Below the pieces are notes generated by a model. That model was not told where the DNA came from. It worked only from the letters and a program-made list of their open reading frames with translations, and did not search any database. A DNA stretch of 64,000 nucleotides, from positions 265,501 through 329,500 of the forward strand of contig JALJCS010000052.1 in the NCBI GenBank assembly GCA_023055355.1, given 5' to 3'. Position 1 is the first letter of the stretch; every line of letters starts with the position of its first letter. The DNA is from Agelaius tricolor (taxonomy: Eukaryota > Chordata > Aves > Passeriformes > Icteridae). Shown piece after piece: positions 13,526-24,458 of the stretch. A program made the position numbers and the translations under genes.

Positions 13526-14258
13526 AGTCGCAGATCCTGCTTGTCTTGGTTGAGGGCAAATTTGGCAGCAATCCTCAAGAAGGGGTGATTTATTAAAAAT
13601 ATTGATCTAGTACTGATATCCAACTGTGATGGACAAAGGCTCCCTAACAGTTCAAAATTAGAAAGTGTATGTTTATTGCAACGCTGGGCAGCGTGCGGGA
13701 TAGCTCCCAAATACACGCTGTGATTTAGAGGTGATAACAGAGTCTTTTTATCTATACAAGTATTGAATACCCAAAAGACAAATACATGTTCATAATTTAG
13801 GTACATCCCATCATTCCTCACTTCGTATGGTAATCAGTTCAAAAGCTATTAAGCACGTGTAGTTTGTTCCTCAAAATGAATCGGTGGTCCCTTTCATGGG
13901 GAGGGGTTCCAAAATGAGGAAATAAATGAAGTCTTCCTGGTTCTGAACTTTCTACATTTTCAATGCAAATATGACAAATGAACCCATTGGTAGAACTCCC
14001 ATTCCCCATCTTCAATTGGTTTCAGAACAGAGGTGGCCTACAATTGTCTTATGTTCCTAAAAGCTATTTATGAGTTTCTGTATTCTTCATGATAAACCCA
14101 GCTAAGCAAACATGATGTTGACAAGCAATCAATTATTAGTTAACTACTAACTCTTAACTTCATCAAGGCCTACCTATTTATTTTGATAAACTCTAATAAG
14201 GCTTATCTCTGACTAAAACCTCAGCTCCTCTAAAAACCCTAAATTTCTTTAAAGTTCA
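13526..14258. other. Unassigned AT-rich DNA
   Basis: No feature recognised. The minus-strand frame at 13516-13821 (101 codons) has no identifiable domain. Confidence 0.45.
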
Positions 14259-14891
14259 TGTCTCAGGGGGCCCCCCCCCAGAAAGCCCACCTACACGGCC
14301 CCTCCCCTCAACTGGTCTGGGAAACATTTCCTCTGAGAGAAGTGGAAAAAATCTGTTTATTTAACAGGGAAAGCACCCCCCAGCACAAAAAATGAACAAT
14401 ACCAGATGACAAAACTCAATCGCCGCTCTGAAGAGACAACAAATTCAGAAAGTCTCTCCTGTGGATGCTTGCTCTGTTATCAATCCCTCCGGCACTGGGA
14501 AAGGCTGCTGCCCAGAGTAGGCCCCCATAGGCCACAAAGTGCAAGCTCTCAGTGCTCTCCAGGTCCCAGTCTGGAGCAGGTTTGAACAGTTCCAAGAAAA
14601 GGGAAAGAAAAAAAGACAGTCCAGGGAAAACTCTGCCTCAGCCAGCTAAACCAACTGAAAAGCAAAGAACACTCTGTTCTGCTCCATCAGTGCCCAGACA
14701 ACACAGTGCAGCACAGAATGTGGAGCAGTGTTGCTTTTAGAAGGTGAGTGCAGCCTGTGATAACAAACTCCGTACTTCTTCTTCTCCCCACCTTTGCTCT
14801 CAGAAGCAGTCTTGAAGGCAGAGAATAGAATATCCAGCATTAACAGAACAGATGGCTGGGGATACAAGCATCATAAAGTCACCCTAGGACA
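14259..14891 (-). mobile_element. Solo LTR, family shared with 57511-58110
   Basis: Aligns through most of its length with the LTR at 57511-58110. Shared blocks include the CCCCTCCCC...AACTGGT stretch, TCTGTTTATTTAA (an antisense AATAAA), CACCCCCCAGCAC, CAATCCCTCCGGC and the GATACAAGCATCATAA...CCTAGGACA end. The first 50 bases differ (TGTCTCAGG then a C run), and no flanking direct repeat is visible. The 5' end may therefore have been rearranged, or the element could be a recombinant. Confidence 0.8.
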
Positions 14892-15907
14892 CTGCTCTAC
14901 TGAGATATGTCACCAGACTATGCTAAGACAAAGTTTTGGAACTGCTAATTAAAATTCTACTATCACAGTGAAGCTGAGGAGGAAAGACAGCTCACTCCAG
15001 TTACCTTGTGGCATGCCAATACTTCCTTTCAATCACAATGGTTTTCGTCTTTAAGTCCGTGACATCACAGGCATAATTCAACATCTTTTGGGCAGGAAGG
15101 AAGATATTCTTCTTCTCATTATACTGATGGGTAAGCTGAAATGCAAAGCAGTTAATTCAAAGTGAAACAGCCATAAAGTCAATAGTAAAACTCACCACAG
15201 TTTTGTTTACCAACCCAAGTCCTTACTATCCCAAAATACAAGAACAGCTGTAAAAGCCTTGTGGTTTCTTCATTTTTTCCTATACCTACATGGGAGGGTA
15301 AGGGATAAATGATCCCAAACAATGGTAATCCACAACAAAGCATTCTTGACATCATATTCAGCTTTTGCATAGTGAGCTCTTCACCTGATCAAGTTATTCC
15401 ATTGCAATAGTTTGGGGAGTATCTTAGAGGGCTGGCTGTTGTTTGGTTTAAACCATCTTGATCATTCCGGAACCCAGTAGCAATGAGAAAGTTCAAAATA
15501 AGATAGTGCTACGCAGTGATTTTCCTATATGACAGACGTATTTCTACAAGACAGAAGGCTGACCTAATGCTTCCCTACAACATGGCTGAAGTGGCATCCT
15601 GTTCCCCATAGGTTTTTCCGTTTAATTTTAGCAGCTTTCTTACTAGATTAATGAGCTGAACTAACTCAAAAAGGAATCAGATAAGTGCCAGAGCTTTAAA
15701 ACAAACAACAACAACAACAAAAAAGATGCAAAATGGTGATTTGTGGGTGCGTTTGAAAACAGAAATTTTTTTGTATTTTTCATAGAGACATGGCATTCTC
15801 TAGAATGATATTGCTCCAACGCTTTGAGTTTGGTTTTCTTTTTCCCCCTCAATTGTAAATGTTATGCATTCTTTTTGGCCAGTTCAGGAAATAGATTTTC
15901 TGATACG
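14892..15907. other. Unassigned DNA left of the provirus
   Basis: No gene recognised. A short CAA-rich microsatellite lies at about 15701-15722. The five bases atacg at 15903-15907 are the probable left target-site duplication of the provirus. Confidence 0.5.
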
Positions 15908-16489
15908 TGTGAAAGACAGTCTAAAGTTCCCCTCATTTGCCTCACGACCATTCCCAGGACAGACACTGGGACCCTAAAGACACCGATGGGAATTCTGGCC
16001 TGCCAGTAATGGATGAACACCAAAAATCCTGAGGCCCCTGAGCAGAATTCTGGCCTGCCAAGTGATTGTTCACAGCTGTGTCTTCAGTGACTGCTTCTAG
16101 CAGGGCCTGCCAAAGGGCGACCCAGCCTATATGCTTGCACCTGCTTCACGACAATAGACCAGGAATTTTCCCACCTCTTGGCCAGATGAACTTGCTGGGG
16201 CAACTTGGTAGCCCCCCCATGGAAAATCCTTCCTCTGCTCCACTACCACCGTGAGGCACCGAGGTTGAAGCCCCCCTACCAAGGACTGAGACTGAGACAC
16301 CGGTAATTCTGATGCAGGGGTGCTGGCCTGACTGAAGCAGGATGCCTGCTGAGTGTTGCCTACAGATGTGCCTACAGGACCTAGACTGGTTTCCCCCAGA
16401 AAGCAGTCCTGAAACAGTGGGTCCCACTCACTGCTGCTACTGACTTATCCTGCTGAGAACATGGACTGTCTGTACCCGTCTTCAATACC

Positions 16490-16582
16490 TTTTTCCCCCT
16501 CAGCAATTTCAATAGACTTCTTCTTCTTGATTGGATCTGTTCCCCCTCAGCCATTTCAAGATTCTGTTTCCCCCCTCAGCAA
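16490..16582 (+). repeat. Three polypyrimidine-CAG repeats in the LTR
   Basis: Three copies of a TTTTTCCCCCTCAG or GTTCCCCCTCAG box, each followed by a CAATTTCAA-like or CCATTTCAAG-like stretch, lie about 35-50 bases apart. They are also present in the 3' LTR (about 28226-28318). They resemble 3' splice-acceptor tracts. Whether they are used is unknown. Confidence 0.6.
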
Positions 16583-16724
16583 TGGACTATAATAGAACCT
16601 TGAGTTCACCAGGACTTAACCTTGAGTTAACCAGGCAGGGCCATTATCTTCCCAACGTGACTAGGCAAACTCTGTCGGCTGGACTATGAGGACTTAGTCT
16701 CTCCACATTTGGTAGCTCTACTCC

Positions 16725-17994
16725 TGTCTTGGTTCAGGGCAAATTTTGGGGAGAACCCCCAATGGGGCTCCTCTAGGAAAGCAGATTCATTTGGCCCCTC
16801 CCCTATGAAATATTAATCCCAATATTACCGGGTGGGACGTGCCTGGGCTCGTCTGACCCTTGCTGCTGGGCCAAAGGCGGCAGCTGTGATGTTTCACCTC
16901 AGAGATACATTTGGCCGGCTGCATCCTGCAGCTAGGCACTCGCAACAAATCCAGGCATAGTAGAAACTCAGTTGACCTCTGGTGGAAAAGGTTCAGGGGA
17001 CGGTGAAGAGAAAAAGGAGAGGATTCTGCTGTAGAGTTTTAATCCAGAGTTTATTCCAGGATGACAGACCTCTGAATCTTGTAACAGCTCCCAAGAGAAT
17101 CCAGACCGCATGGTCCCGTCTCCTTTGAAGCCCGGGGACAGGGGCAGGGGAAGGCACAGGTGAGCCACCAACCAGGTGGGAGGAGGGGAAGGCTCAAAGG
17201 ATAAAGACACTTGGACAGGCCAATGAGCCCGGACCTGAGGGGCATCTTTTGAACTTCTGCCAACCACACCATGACCCTGCTGGAATGTTAACATTGATGG
17301 ACAGCACTTAGCAGGAGGGCAAAGGGGGAGGGGAAAGGACAGGTTTCACCTATCCCAACACCTGAGGGATTTTCCTGTTTCCTGAAACAGGAAATGGCGT
17401 CACACTGCAACACTCCCCCCAACCGGTCCAGGAGAAAATAGCTCCTTGGAAAGAGGTGGAAAAAACCTGTTTATTAAACAATAAAACCTAAACAATATTG
17501 AACAATAAAACCCCTTGTTGCTCCAAAAGAGATGACAAACTGAGAAAGTCCCCTCCCTCGGTTGCAGTTCAGCTCACACAGGCTCTTATCAGTCCCTCCG
17601 GTGCTGGAAATGTTGCGGGCCGGGCCCGGCCTGGTGGGCCACAGGTGCTAGCTGCCGGTGCTCTTCTGGGTGTTCAGTCCAGAGCAGGTTTCAAGAGGTC
17701 CAAAGAAAAGGGAAAAAAGAAAAGAAACCACAGTCCAGGGAACTTCCTTGCCTCAGCAAGCTAAAACTAACTAAAAGCAAAGGAGAGCTCTGTCCCACTG
17801 TCTGTTCATCCCCAGACAACACAGTCCAGGAGCAGGAATGTGGAGGAGTGAGTGCAGGGTCTGAAAACAAACTGCTGCTTCTTCTCTCCCCCCTTCACTC
17901 TCTGCAACAAGTCTTAAAGGTGCCAAACTTATGATGCAGCATAAACAGAACAAGATGATTGGGGTTAAAAGCATCATATAATCAGCTTAGGACA
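16725..17994 (-). mobile_element. Solo LTR inserted in the 5' LTR (second layer)
   Basis: Begins TGTCTTGGTTCAGGG and ends CAGCTTAGGACA. It is flanked by an exact five-base direct repeat, actcc (16720-16724 and 17995-17999). The 3' LTR has the uninterrupted site with a single actcc, which proves insertion. Its two halves match the LTR family of 57511-58110: GGTCCAGGAG, ACCTGTTTATTAAACA (antisense AATAAA), TCAGTCCCTCCGG and GCATCATAT. The middle is split by another LTR, so its own length is about 655 bp. Confidence 0.93.
16804..17412 (-). mobile_element. LTR nested inside the nested LTR (third layer)
   Basis: A 609-bp block unrelated to its host LTR, flanked by the six-base repeat ctcccc (16798-16803 and 17413-17418). 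It begins TATGAAATATT rather than TG and ends GCAACA. An antisense polyadenylation signal (gtttattcc near 17050) suggests minus orientation. A six-base duplication is usual for ERVK-type elements. The flanks are C-rich, so the exact ends could be off by a base or two. Confidence 0.75.
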
Positions 17995-18193
17995 ACTCCC
18001 TCTCTCTTTCTCCCCCTCTTTTCTATTCTTTTCCTCTCCCTAATTCCTTTCATGCATTTGCTGTGGTCATTCTATCAAGGTGCATTTGTTTGGATTGATA
18101 CTGCAATCCCCTTTCCGTGTTGTCTGTTGCACTCCCAGATCAGTTAACCAACCATCACCCCCCCATTGGTATGAGCGGATCGTGACATTAAAT

Positions 18194-18211
18194 TGGCATC
18201 ATGGACAGGAT
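18194..18211 (+). promoter_or_regulatory. Candidate primer-binding site
   Basis: Six bases after the end of the 5' LTR comes TGGCATCATGGACAGGAT. Retroviral primer-binding sites start with TGG, complementary to the CCA end of a tRNA, and lie just inside the 5' LTR. I could not assign a tRNA species from memory. Confidence 0.4.
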
Positions 18212-18636
18212 TCTGATCGACAGAAGGGTCTGCAAGGCTGTTTGTAGTCTGGAACAGGGGAAGGACGATTTGCTTCAGCCACACCTAGCCCCTCATCGCG
18301 AAAGGGTTGAACGAAGCTGGAAAGCAAGGAAAGCTCTTTGAATTTCCCACAAACTGCGCACGCCCAGGTGAAATACACCCCCATACTCTATTGAGGGTTC
18401 TGTCTTTAGAATTTCCCAAAAAATCTCTTCACGCAAAAGGGGAAACTGTTTTTGTTTATGTGTGAATTTGGACTGTCTGGGAAGGAAGGGACAACTTGAA
18501 GGAACTAAGCAGGGCCTCCCAGGGAGATTTGGTCTCTTCACCCAGCCAGGGAAGCAAAGGGGAGCACAGCAAAGGCTGTGAGATTGTCTAACTTAAGTTT
18601 GCACCTCCCTGTCATGGTTTTGGTCCCTTCATAAAA

Positions 18637-20590
18637 TGACTGAAAACTCTAGCACAAAAGTTAAATTTCTGAATTTTCTGCTCTGCTTGCTAAATAGAAT
18701 GCCACGCCTTCTCCAAGGGGGGAGGTTTGGGCAGAGAACAGCTGGTTTAATTTAGAAAATGTCATAGATAGAATTTGTTCTTTACAACATGAAACAGAAG
18801 TTAAACTGGGCAAAAATAAGACCATCCTCTGCTCAGTTTTGGCAGCTTGTCTCACAGCAGCCATAGAAACCCTTTTTAAGCAAAGAAACGAGGAAATAGC
18901 AAGAATAGATTCCCTTCAAAACCTAGTTGAAATTTTGCAGAAAGAATTAAAGGAAGATAGAAATGAGATCTATATGTTGCGAGCTGCCCTTAGAGAGGAA
19001 CTTGCTAAGAATTCACATCATACTGATTCCTCTACAGAGCCAGAGGAAAAGGAAACTCCTGACTTGAAACAAATCTATCCCCGTCAGGAACTTGAGGCAG
19101 TAAAAAATTGGAGAGAATACTGCTGTCCTCGCTTGAGACCCTTGGTTCAAACAGAATAGAACTATCTTAATGATGAGGATTGTTGGAATGTTGGGGGACA
19201 TAAGACAGATGATGCACTTTGGACCTGGTTAACATAAGAGATTTGATAACAGAATGCCTTGGCATAAACAAACGGAACTTTGAAAATTCGACCTGGATTG
19301 CAAGAAGATTAAATCAAACGGGTTTACTGGAAAAAGAAAATCCCATGAAACTCTGCAAGCAAGAGATGTTGTTATATGCGTAAGTTTGTGTATGTGATTT
19401 TAACCTAATCATTGTAGTACACATTACTAGTCTCCCTGCAATGGTATGTAAGTGCTTGTATCCCACAATCAAATTGGATTCTGATTACCGAGTGGGTCTC
19501 CCTGTCTCTCTGCATTGCCGAAAGAGGATCTTGACCCACCTATCACAACTAAACAAATACCGTTCAGTGCTACCGAATTAGCTAAGCTGTCAAAAGAATT
19601 TGGGCGCCTCCCACAAGAATCAGAGACAAATATGTCCTCCGAGTGTCCCTCGATGGTGGAGATCAAATTAAATTAACCGGAGGCCAGTGGGTACTGGGGA
19701 CATGGAGCCTTCTTCACAACAGGAGATAAGGAGGTAAGCGTGACGCATGGTCCCTGACACAGGGTGCGTCTTTCTGGGCCGGGAGAATGAATCCTTTGGA
19801 AAGGGGTGACCCCCTGGCAATCGTTGACACCACCGACCAGCTCTTAGAAAGTGTCCACAAAGCCGCCTGCCTGCAAAAGATTCATGAAAAGAAATTAGTT
19901 CCTGGTTTTGAAGGCCCAATGCAATTACCTGTGAAGCCAGAACTAATGACCGATTGAACTCGTGGGCTTCCAGAAACACTTAAACATACAGCAATGACTC
20001 TACAGAAAACCATAATGGCTTTGAATCCTGTAGAAAGACTAGATAAGATTCCTCAGGAATTCCCCTGACCAAAGTGGACCTAGAGATCCTGGCTTCACTC
20101 CCTACTCTTCCCCCTCACAGCCCTCAGCTTCTCAATCTGATTCACCTGCCAGTAGCCATAAAGTTTGGACATGAGCTGAAGTTGCAGTAGATCTGATTAA
20201 TTATTGTAGACAATATGGACCTATAAAAACCCCGGCATAGAAATCAGAAAATAACAAAGGTGTTTGGTTTATTGGGGCTCCTCACAGTGAAAATATAGAG
20301 AAAGGAAAACAGATCTCTAACTGCCACCGTTGGTGGTTGTTGGGGATTCAAAAGTGGGTCCCCAAAGAGGTGATGGATGGTTTGCCCCTTGATAAATTGC
20401 AGAAAATAATAAATAATTGGCACCAGCGAAAACCGAATCCATTGGCTCAACCCAGTGCACCCCTCCCTTCTCAGGGACAAAAACTAACCCTCCCCCAGCT
20501 TCTCCCACGGAACACAGGCAGTGAACCAAAACCAACAGGGTTTTCGGGAAACAAATCTCTCTGCCGCTTACAGGTGGGCAAAGGGGCGGA
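18637..20590 (+). pseudogene. gag: gag remnant of the provirus
   Basis: Gag is the structural precursor of a retrovirus (matrix, capsid, nucleocapsid). The only long clean stretch is about 18752-19159, rich in E, K, R and L with heptad-like spacing ('LQNLVEILQKELKEDRNE'), suggesting a coiled coil near the N-terminus. From about 19545 to 20590 capsid-like sequence can be followed only by changing frame, with many stops ('ATELAKLSKEFGRLPQE' near 19570 is one readable piece). No zinc-knuckle nucleocapsid motif is evident. The assignment rests on position between the primer-binding site and the protease as much as on sequence. It is clearly non-functional. The start at 18637 (ATGACTGAAAAC) is a guess. 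Confidence 0.65.
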
Positions 20591-20830
20591 GTGTGGGTTT
20601 ATTTAAGAATGCTCACTAAAACTAAATCAGGATATATATTAAGCCCAGCTATCACGGGCCTCCACAGGCTACTAGTAACCTTTTTGATTGACGTTGGGGC
20701 TCAAATCTCTGCACTGACAAAAAAGGATGCCCAGAGTGTGGAATTGTTCCAACTAAGAGACAATGCTGTGTTCTTAATGCTCTGGGAACTACAGAATCTA
20801 TGAATGTTGCCTTAGCCAAACTGAGGCTCC
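20591..20830 (+). pseudogene. pro: pro remnant (retroviral aspartic protease)
   Basis: The 70-codon frame at 20591-20803 contains 'LVTFLIDVGAQISALTK', which aligns with the catalytic-loop region of retroviral aspartic proteases. The middle position of the conserved D-T/S-G triplet is valine here. Family knowledge says the enzyme works as a dimer using this aspartate to cut Gag and Gag-Pol. The flap region and C-terminal motif are lost in stops after 20803. It sits directly upstream of reverse transcriptase, as expected. Defective. Confidence 0.75.
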
Positions 20831-20895
20831 CTGGAAATGAGCATCAACTAGTCATCAAAATGGTAATTGGGAACATTCCAAATAATTGATTAGGA

Positions 20896-21510
20896 ATGGG
20901 TGTCCTTGCTGGGAGGCAGTGGGAAGACTCTGAGGGATTTCTGTGGTCTTTTGGCACACTGCCACTTAACATTAGGCTGCTTCAAACCGCACCCTCCCTA
21001 CCCTATAATCAAACAACTAATGTAAAACAATACCCTCTACCTTCTGGTGCCAGAGAAGGTATCAAAGCGGTTCTACAGGACTTGAGAAACCAAGGGGTAA
21101 TAATTCACACACATTCTCCTTTTAATTCACCGGTATGGCCAGTCTGAAAAGCCAGTGGAAAGTGGAGATTAACAGTAGATTTTCACAGGCTTAAAGCCAA
21201 CACAGACCCTCTTACAGCACTGGTCCCAAACTTAGCTGAATTAATAACATCAATTCAAGAAAAGGCTCACTCAATCATGGCAATGGCAACTATGGATGTC
21301 AAAGACGTCTTCCTTATGATACCTATACAGCCAGAAGATATAGGGACCATTTTGCCTTCACATGGGAAAGGACAGCAATACACTTGCACTAGGCTTCCCC
21401 AAGGCTACAAACACTCCTCCACTTTGGCCCACCATGCTTTAGTTGAGGAATTAGAAAAAATAGCCAAACCTGATCCTGCTGATCCTGTAGCTGATAATCA
21501 ATACATTTAA
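20896..21510 (+). pseudogene. pol: pol remnant: reverse transcriptase fingers and palm
   Basis: Reads in one frame with an internal stop at 21145-21147. It includes 'QYPLPSGAREGIKAVLQDL' and 'SPFNSPVWPV' (fingers), 'KWRLTVDFHRLKA', the motif A stretch 'MDVKDVFLMIPIQ' with its aspartates, and the motif B stretch 'RLPQGYKHSSTLAHH'. The frame ends at 21508-21510, exactly where the catalytic motif C should lie ('NQYI' then stop). A G-rich tract follows at once. The enzyme would copy viral RNA into DNA, but this copy has lost an essential part. Order and spacing match retroviral pol. Confidence 0.92.
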
Positions 21511-21518
21511 GACACTCT

Positions 21519-21566
21519 GGGGGGGGGGGGGGGGCGCAGGGGCGGGGGGTGGTGGGCAGGGGGGGA
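21519..21566 (+). repeat. G-rich tract with a run of 16 G's inside pol
   Basis: G16 at 21519-21534, then further runs of 4-7 G's up to 21566. It lies immediately after the broken motif C of reverse transcriptase. Four or more G runs on one strand could form a G-quadruplex. Homopolymers this long are error-prone in sequencing, so the length is uncertain. Confidence 0.9.
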
Positions 21567-21569
21567 AGG

Positions 21570-22165
21570 ATGAAATAGAGGTAGTAGGGAAACATCAGCA
21601 GAAAATAATCTCTCACTTAAAAAGTCTTGATTTGCAGATACCCGCAGAGAAAATTCAGAAACCTTCTCAGGAAGTGAAGATTTTGAGAATTTGGTGGAAA
21701 GGAGGCATGACATGTATTCCACCCGATACCCTAACCTCTTTAGATCAGATTCAAAGGCCTGAATTGAGGAAAGATCTCCAGCAAGCTCTAGGACTATTAG
21801 TGTTCTGGAGAAAACACATCCCAGATTTCTCAATAATTGCTAGGCCGCTTTTTGACTTGCTGAGGAAAAGAATGAAATGGGATTGGACTCCTTCTCAGGA
21901 AGAAGCATTGCAATTACTGATTTTTGAGGCAACAGCTCACCAAGCACTAGGCCCTATCCATCCCACAGATCCCTTTCAGGTGGAATGGGGATTTGCCTCC
22001 TCAGGGCTATCAGTACACATTTGGCAGTGGGGTCCCGAGGGTCCAACGGGGCCTCTTGGTTTTTATTCCTGTGGTTTCAAAGATGCTGAGAAAAGATACA
22101 CTACCTGGGAAAAGGGGTTGTTTGTAGTTAGCTTAGCTCTCCTAGAAGAGGAAAAAATTGCATGA
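21570..22165 (+). pseudogene. pol: pol remnant: reverse transcriptase thumb and connection
   Basis: This frame differs from the upstream palm segment. Readable pieces include 'DEIEVVGK' (just after the G tract), 'IPAEKIQKPSQEVKILRIWW', 'ALGLLVFWRKHIPDFSIIAR' and 'PLGFYSCGFKDAEKRYTTWE', in the order expected for thumb and connection of a retroviral reverse transcriptase. It ends with a stop at 22163-22165 and the next domain resumes in another frame. The region 22166-22290 has a C-rich stretch and stops. Confidence 0.88.
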
Positions 22166-22290
22166 CAAGAGCTTATTGTATTAAGAAGCCCTTTCAAAGT
22201 TATCAAAATCGTCACTAATGGGAGCCCCACCCCTCCCCCCCACCTGACGGGGTAGCCCAAAGGGCCTCAGTTAGGAAATGGTATGCTCAG

Positions 22291-23034
22291 ATGGAAGGCT
22301 ATTGTAATACCGTCTCAAGAACGGAAGATGCTGCTAAAAATCTAACAAGCCAAGGCACTGAGAGCCTGGTTAGCAGCCAAGATAAATCTGCCTCTGTAAT
22401 CAAAGCTGCCCTTCCTTTCTCCCCCGAACAAGCAGCAAGTTCTTGGTTCACAGATGCCTCTGCAAAACGGGAAGGGAAGGTATGGAGATCTAGAACAGCT
22501 GTCTTACACAATTCATTTGGTGAAAGAATCATTACCGAAGGGGAAGGCAGCGCTCAGGCTGGGGAACTCATAGCTGTTTGGAGTGTTTTCCAATGTGAGG
22601 CACAGAACGTTTCTCTTGTCTGCATTTATACCGACTCTTACGCAGTGTACAAAGGTTGTACCGAGTGGCTTCCTTGCTGGCAGCAAAATGATTGGGAAGT
22701 TCACAGAATTCCAGTGTGGCAAAAGGAAAAGGGGCAAGAAATTTTAGATGTTGCAAGCCAAGGAAATGTTGCTATTGGTTGGGTAGCTTCTCAGCAAGCA
22801 GATGGAAATCCAGCAGGAGAGTGGAAGAATAGAGCTGATGAACTAGCAAGGCTCAGCCCCCTGAAAAAGGAACTCATTCCTGAGGACTGGGATCAACTAT
22901 TAGAATGGCTGCATGTAAAAAGACAGCACACAGGTGCGAAAGATTTGTACAAAGAAGCTCATGCTCGTGGTTGGCTGGTTACCAGGGAAATGTGTAAAAC
23001 ATGCGTATCAGCCTGCGAGCAATGTCACAGGTGA
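22291..23034 (+). pseudogene. pol: pol remnant: RNase H and integrase zinc domain
   Basis: A 247-codon open stretch. RNase H, which degrades RNA in RNA-DNA hybrids, shows all four acidic positions in context: 'SWFTDASAK', 'AQAGELIAV', 'CIYTDSYAVY' and 'NRADELARL'. The C-terminal part holds a zinc-binding pattern of integrase: two histidines in 'LHVKRQHTG' and cysteine pairs in 'CKTC' and 'CEQC'. It ends at a TGA (23032-23034), and a second in-frame stop follows at about 23050, separating the zinc domain from the integrase core. This is the best-preserved part of pol. Confidence 0.92.
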
Positions 23035-23052
23035 CTGGAGAGACATCCTTGA

Positions 23053-23745
23053 GAAGATGACCCTGTGCATTTAAGAAAGGGTAAAGGCTTATGGGACGCG
23101 TGGCAGGTAGACTATATTGGCCCCTTTAAGAAGTCAGGAGGTAAACACTTTGTGCTAGTAGGAGTAGAAAGTGTATCTGGGTTGGTTCAAGCTGATGCTT
23201 TGAAAAGAGCTACAGGTGATAATGCGGTTAAAGCTTTGCAGGGGTGGTTTGGAACTTTCCCAAAGCCACAGGAAATTCAATCTGATCACAGGTCCCACTT
23301 CACTGCTAGAGGTGCACAGCATTGGGCAAAAGGTGAAGGAATTAAGCGGTCTTTCCACAGCCCTTTCCACTACCCTCAAGCTAAGGGGATCTTAGAAAGG
23401 ACCAAGGGTTTTTTGAAAGGACTTCTGAAGCCCCGGGAGGGAAATTGGGACGTTCGGTTATGGGAAGCTGTTAAAAGAGTGAACAGTAGATGGGGGGTGA
23501 ATGGATGTCCCAAAATCACTGCCTTTTGCCCAACAGCTCCAAGCATCGTTCCCTTACTACGGCGACCTGACGATTCAAAAAGTCCAGCACATTACCCTGG
23601 ACAACCTGTTCTGGTGGACCTCCCTACTGTAGGGGAAGTAGCACTAGTGCTGAAAACCCCTCTGAAGAAATATGCATGGCTAGCCTCTGATGCTCTAGGG
23701 AAAGAGCATTGGATAAATACATGCTGGATAATCCTATCATTTTAA
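23053..23745 (+). pseudogene. pol: pol remnant: integrase catalytic core
   Basis: Integrase inserts viral DNA into the host genome. The D,D,E triad is readable: aspartate in 'QVDYIGPF', aspartate in 'QSDHRSHF' and glutamate in 'ILERTKGFLKG'. The C-terminal domain follows, with 'GQPVLVDLPTVGEVALVL', and the frame closes at 23743-23745. The core is in the same frame as the zinc domain but is cut off by two stops. No suitable start codon is visible, so 23053 marks only where the open frame begins after the second stop. Confidence 0.92.
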
Positions 23746-23828
23746 CTCTTTTCTGCCCTCAGTGGAAGGATTTCTGTTGTTTTTACTTTGACAGAAGAAC
23801 CCTGAGGAACATGAAAATCATCTGAACC

Positions 23829-24368
23829 ATGATAACACTGGTGATGCTTTTCTGCATCCTACCACAATTCCATGGACAGGATCCTGCTGAGTGGTTGTGG
23901 TCTGAAGCTACCCTCCATCCCACTAATGTTCTAGGAGCGTATCCCAAGGGTGGCCACCCAAACCTAGAGCCTATAGTGCTGCATGACCCCCAGGTATATG
24001 GTCCAAGTGAGTGGGGATGGGATCAGAAGGACTGGACTAGAGCCCTAACTGGAACAATTGGTGAGTCGATTGTGGAAGCATGCAGAAAAATGGAAGGATC
24101 TCTCTATGAGAAATCCACCTCCATCACAGTTGCCGGAAATTTTATGGAACCAGATGGGAAAAATGATTGGGATATCCCTTCAGCGAGACTGTGTCCTACA
24201 AACAAGTGGGAGTGTGCCAAACAAATTCCCCTTACTCTGTGTTGCTGCCAGGAGTATGTTGGTAATTACACTCTAGGTCGCAAAACGAACAATGTCGCAA
24301 GTACAAAGGATTGTAAAAATGAACCAATTGATTGCTGGCATAATTTGACGTTAACTAAACCGACTTAA
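23829..24368 (+). pseudogene. env: env remnant: surface-subunit N-terminus
   Basis: A 179-codon frame starting at an ATG 83 bases after pol. It opens with a hydrophobic stretch 'MITLVMLFCILPQFHG', typical of a signal peptide, followed by a Trp- and Cys-rich domain with possible N-glycosylation sites (for example 'NYTLG' and 'NLTLT'). The frame ends at 24366-24368 and later env segments are in broken pieces. Assignment to env rests on position after pol, the signal peptide and the downstream transmembrane-subunit sequence. Non-functional. Confidence 0.8.
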
Positions 24369-24458
24369 GTGACATGCCGCTGGCAAAATAACTTGACCAA
24401 CCTGTTAGGTTGAAAAGGCTTAGTTCATAAATTTAAGATAGACGCTATAACAAAACCC

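Larger units (their letters stand above)
15908..18187 (+). repeat. 5' LTR of the provirus, interrupted
   Basis: Matches the 3' LTR from TGTGAAAGAC at its start to GCGGATCGTGACA at its end. Without the inserted element (16725-17994 plus one copy of the duplicated site) it would be about 1,005 bp, against 986 bp for the 3' LTR. It has a roughly 24-bp extra stretch near 16620-16650 (accttgagttaaccaggcag region). The first 97 bases differ from the 3' LTR at about 20 positions, while the next 435 differ at about nine. Confidence 0.9.
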
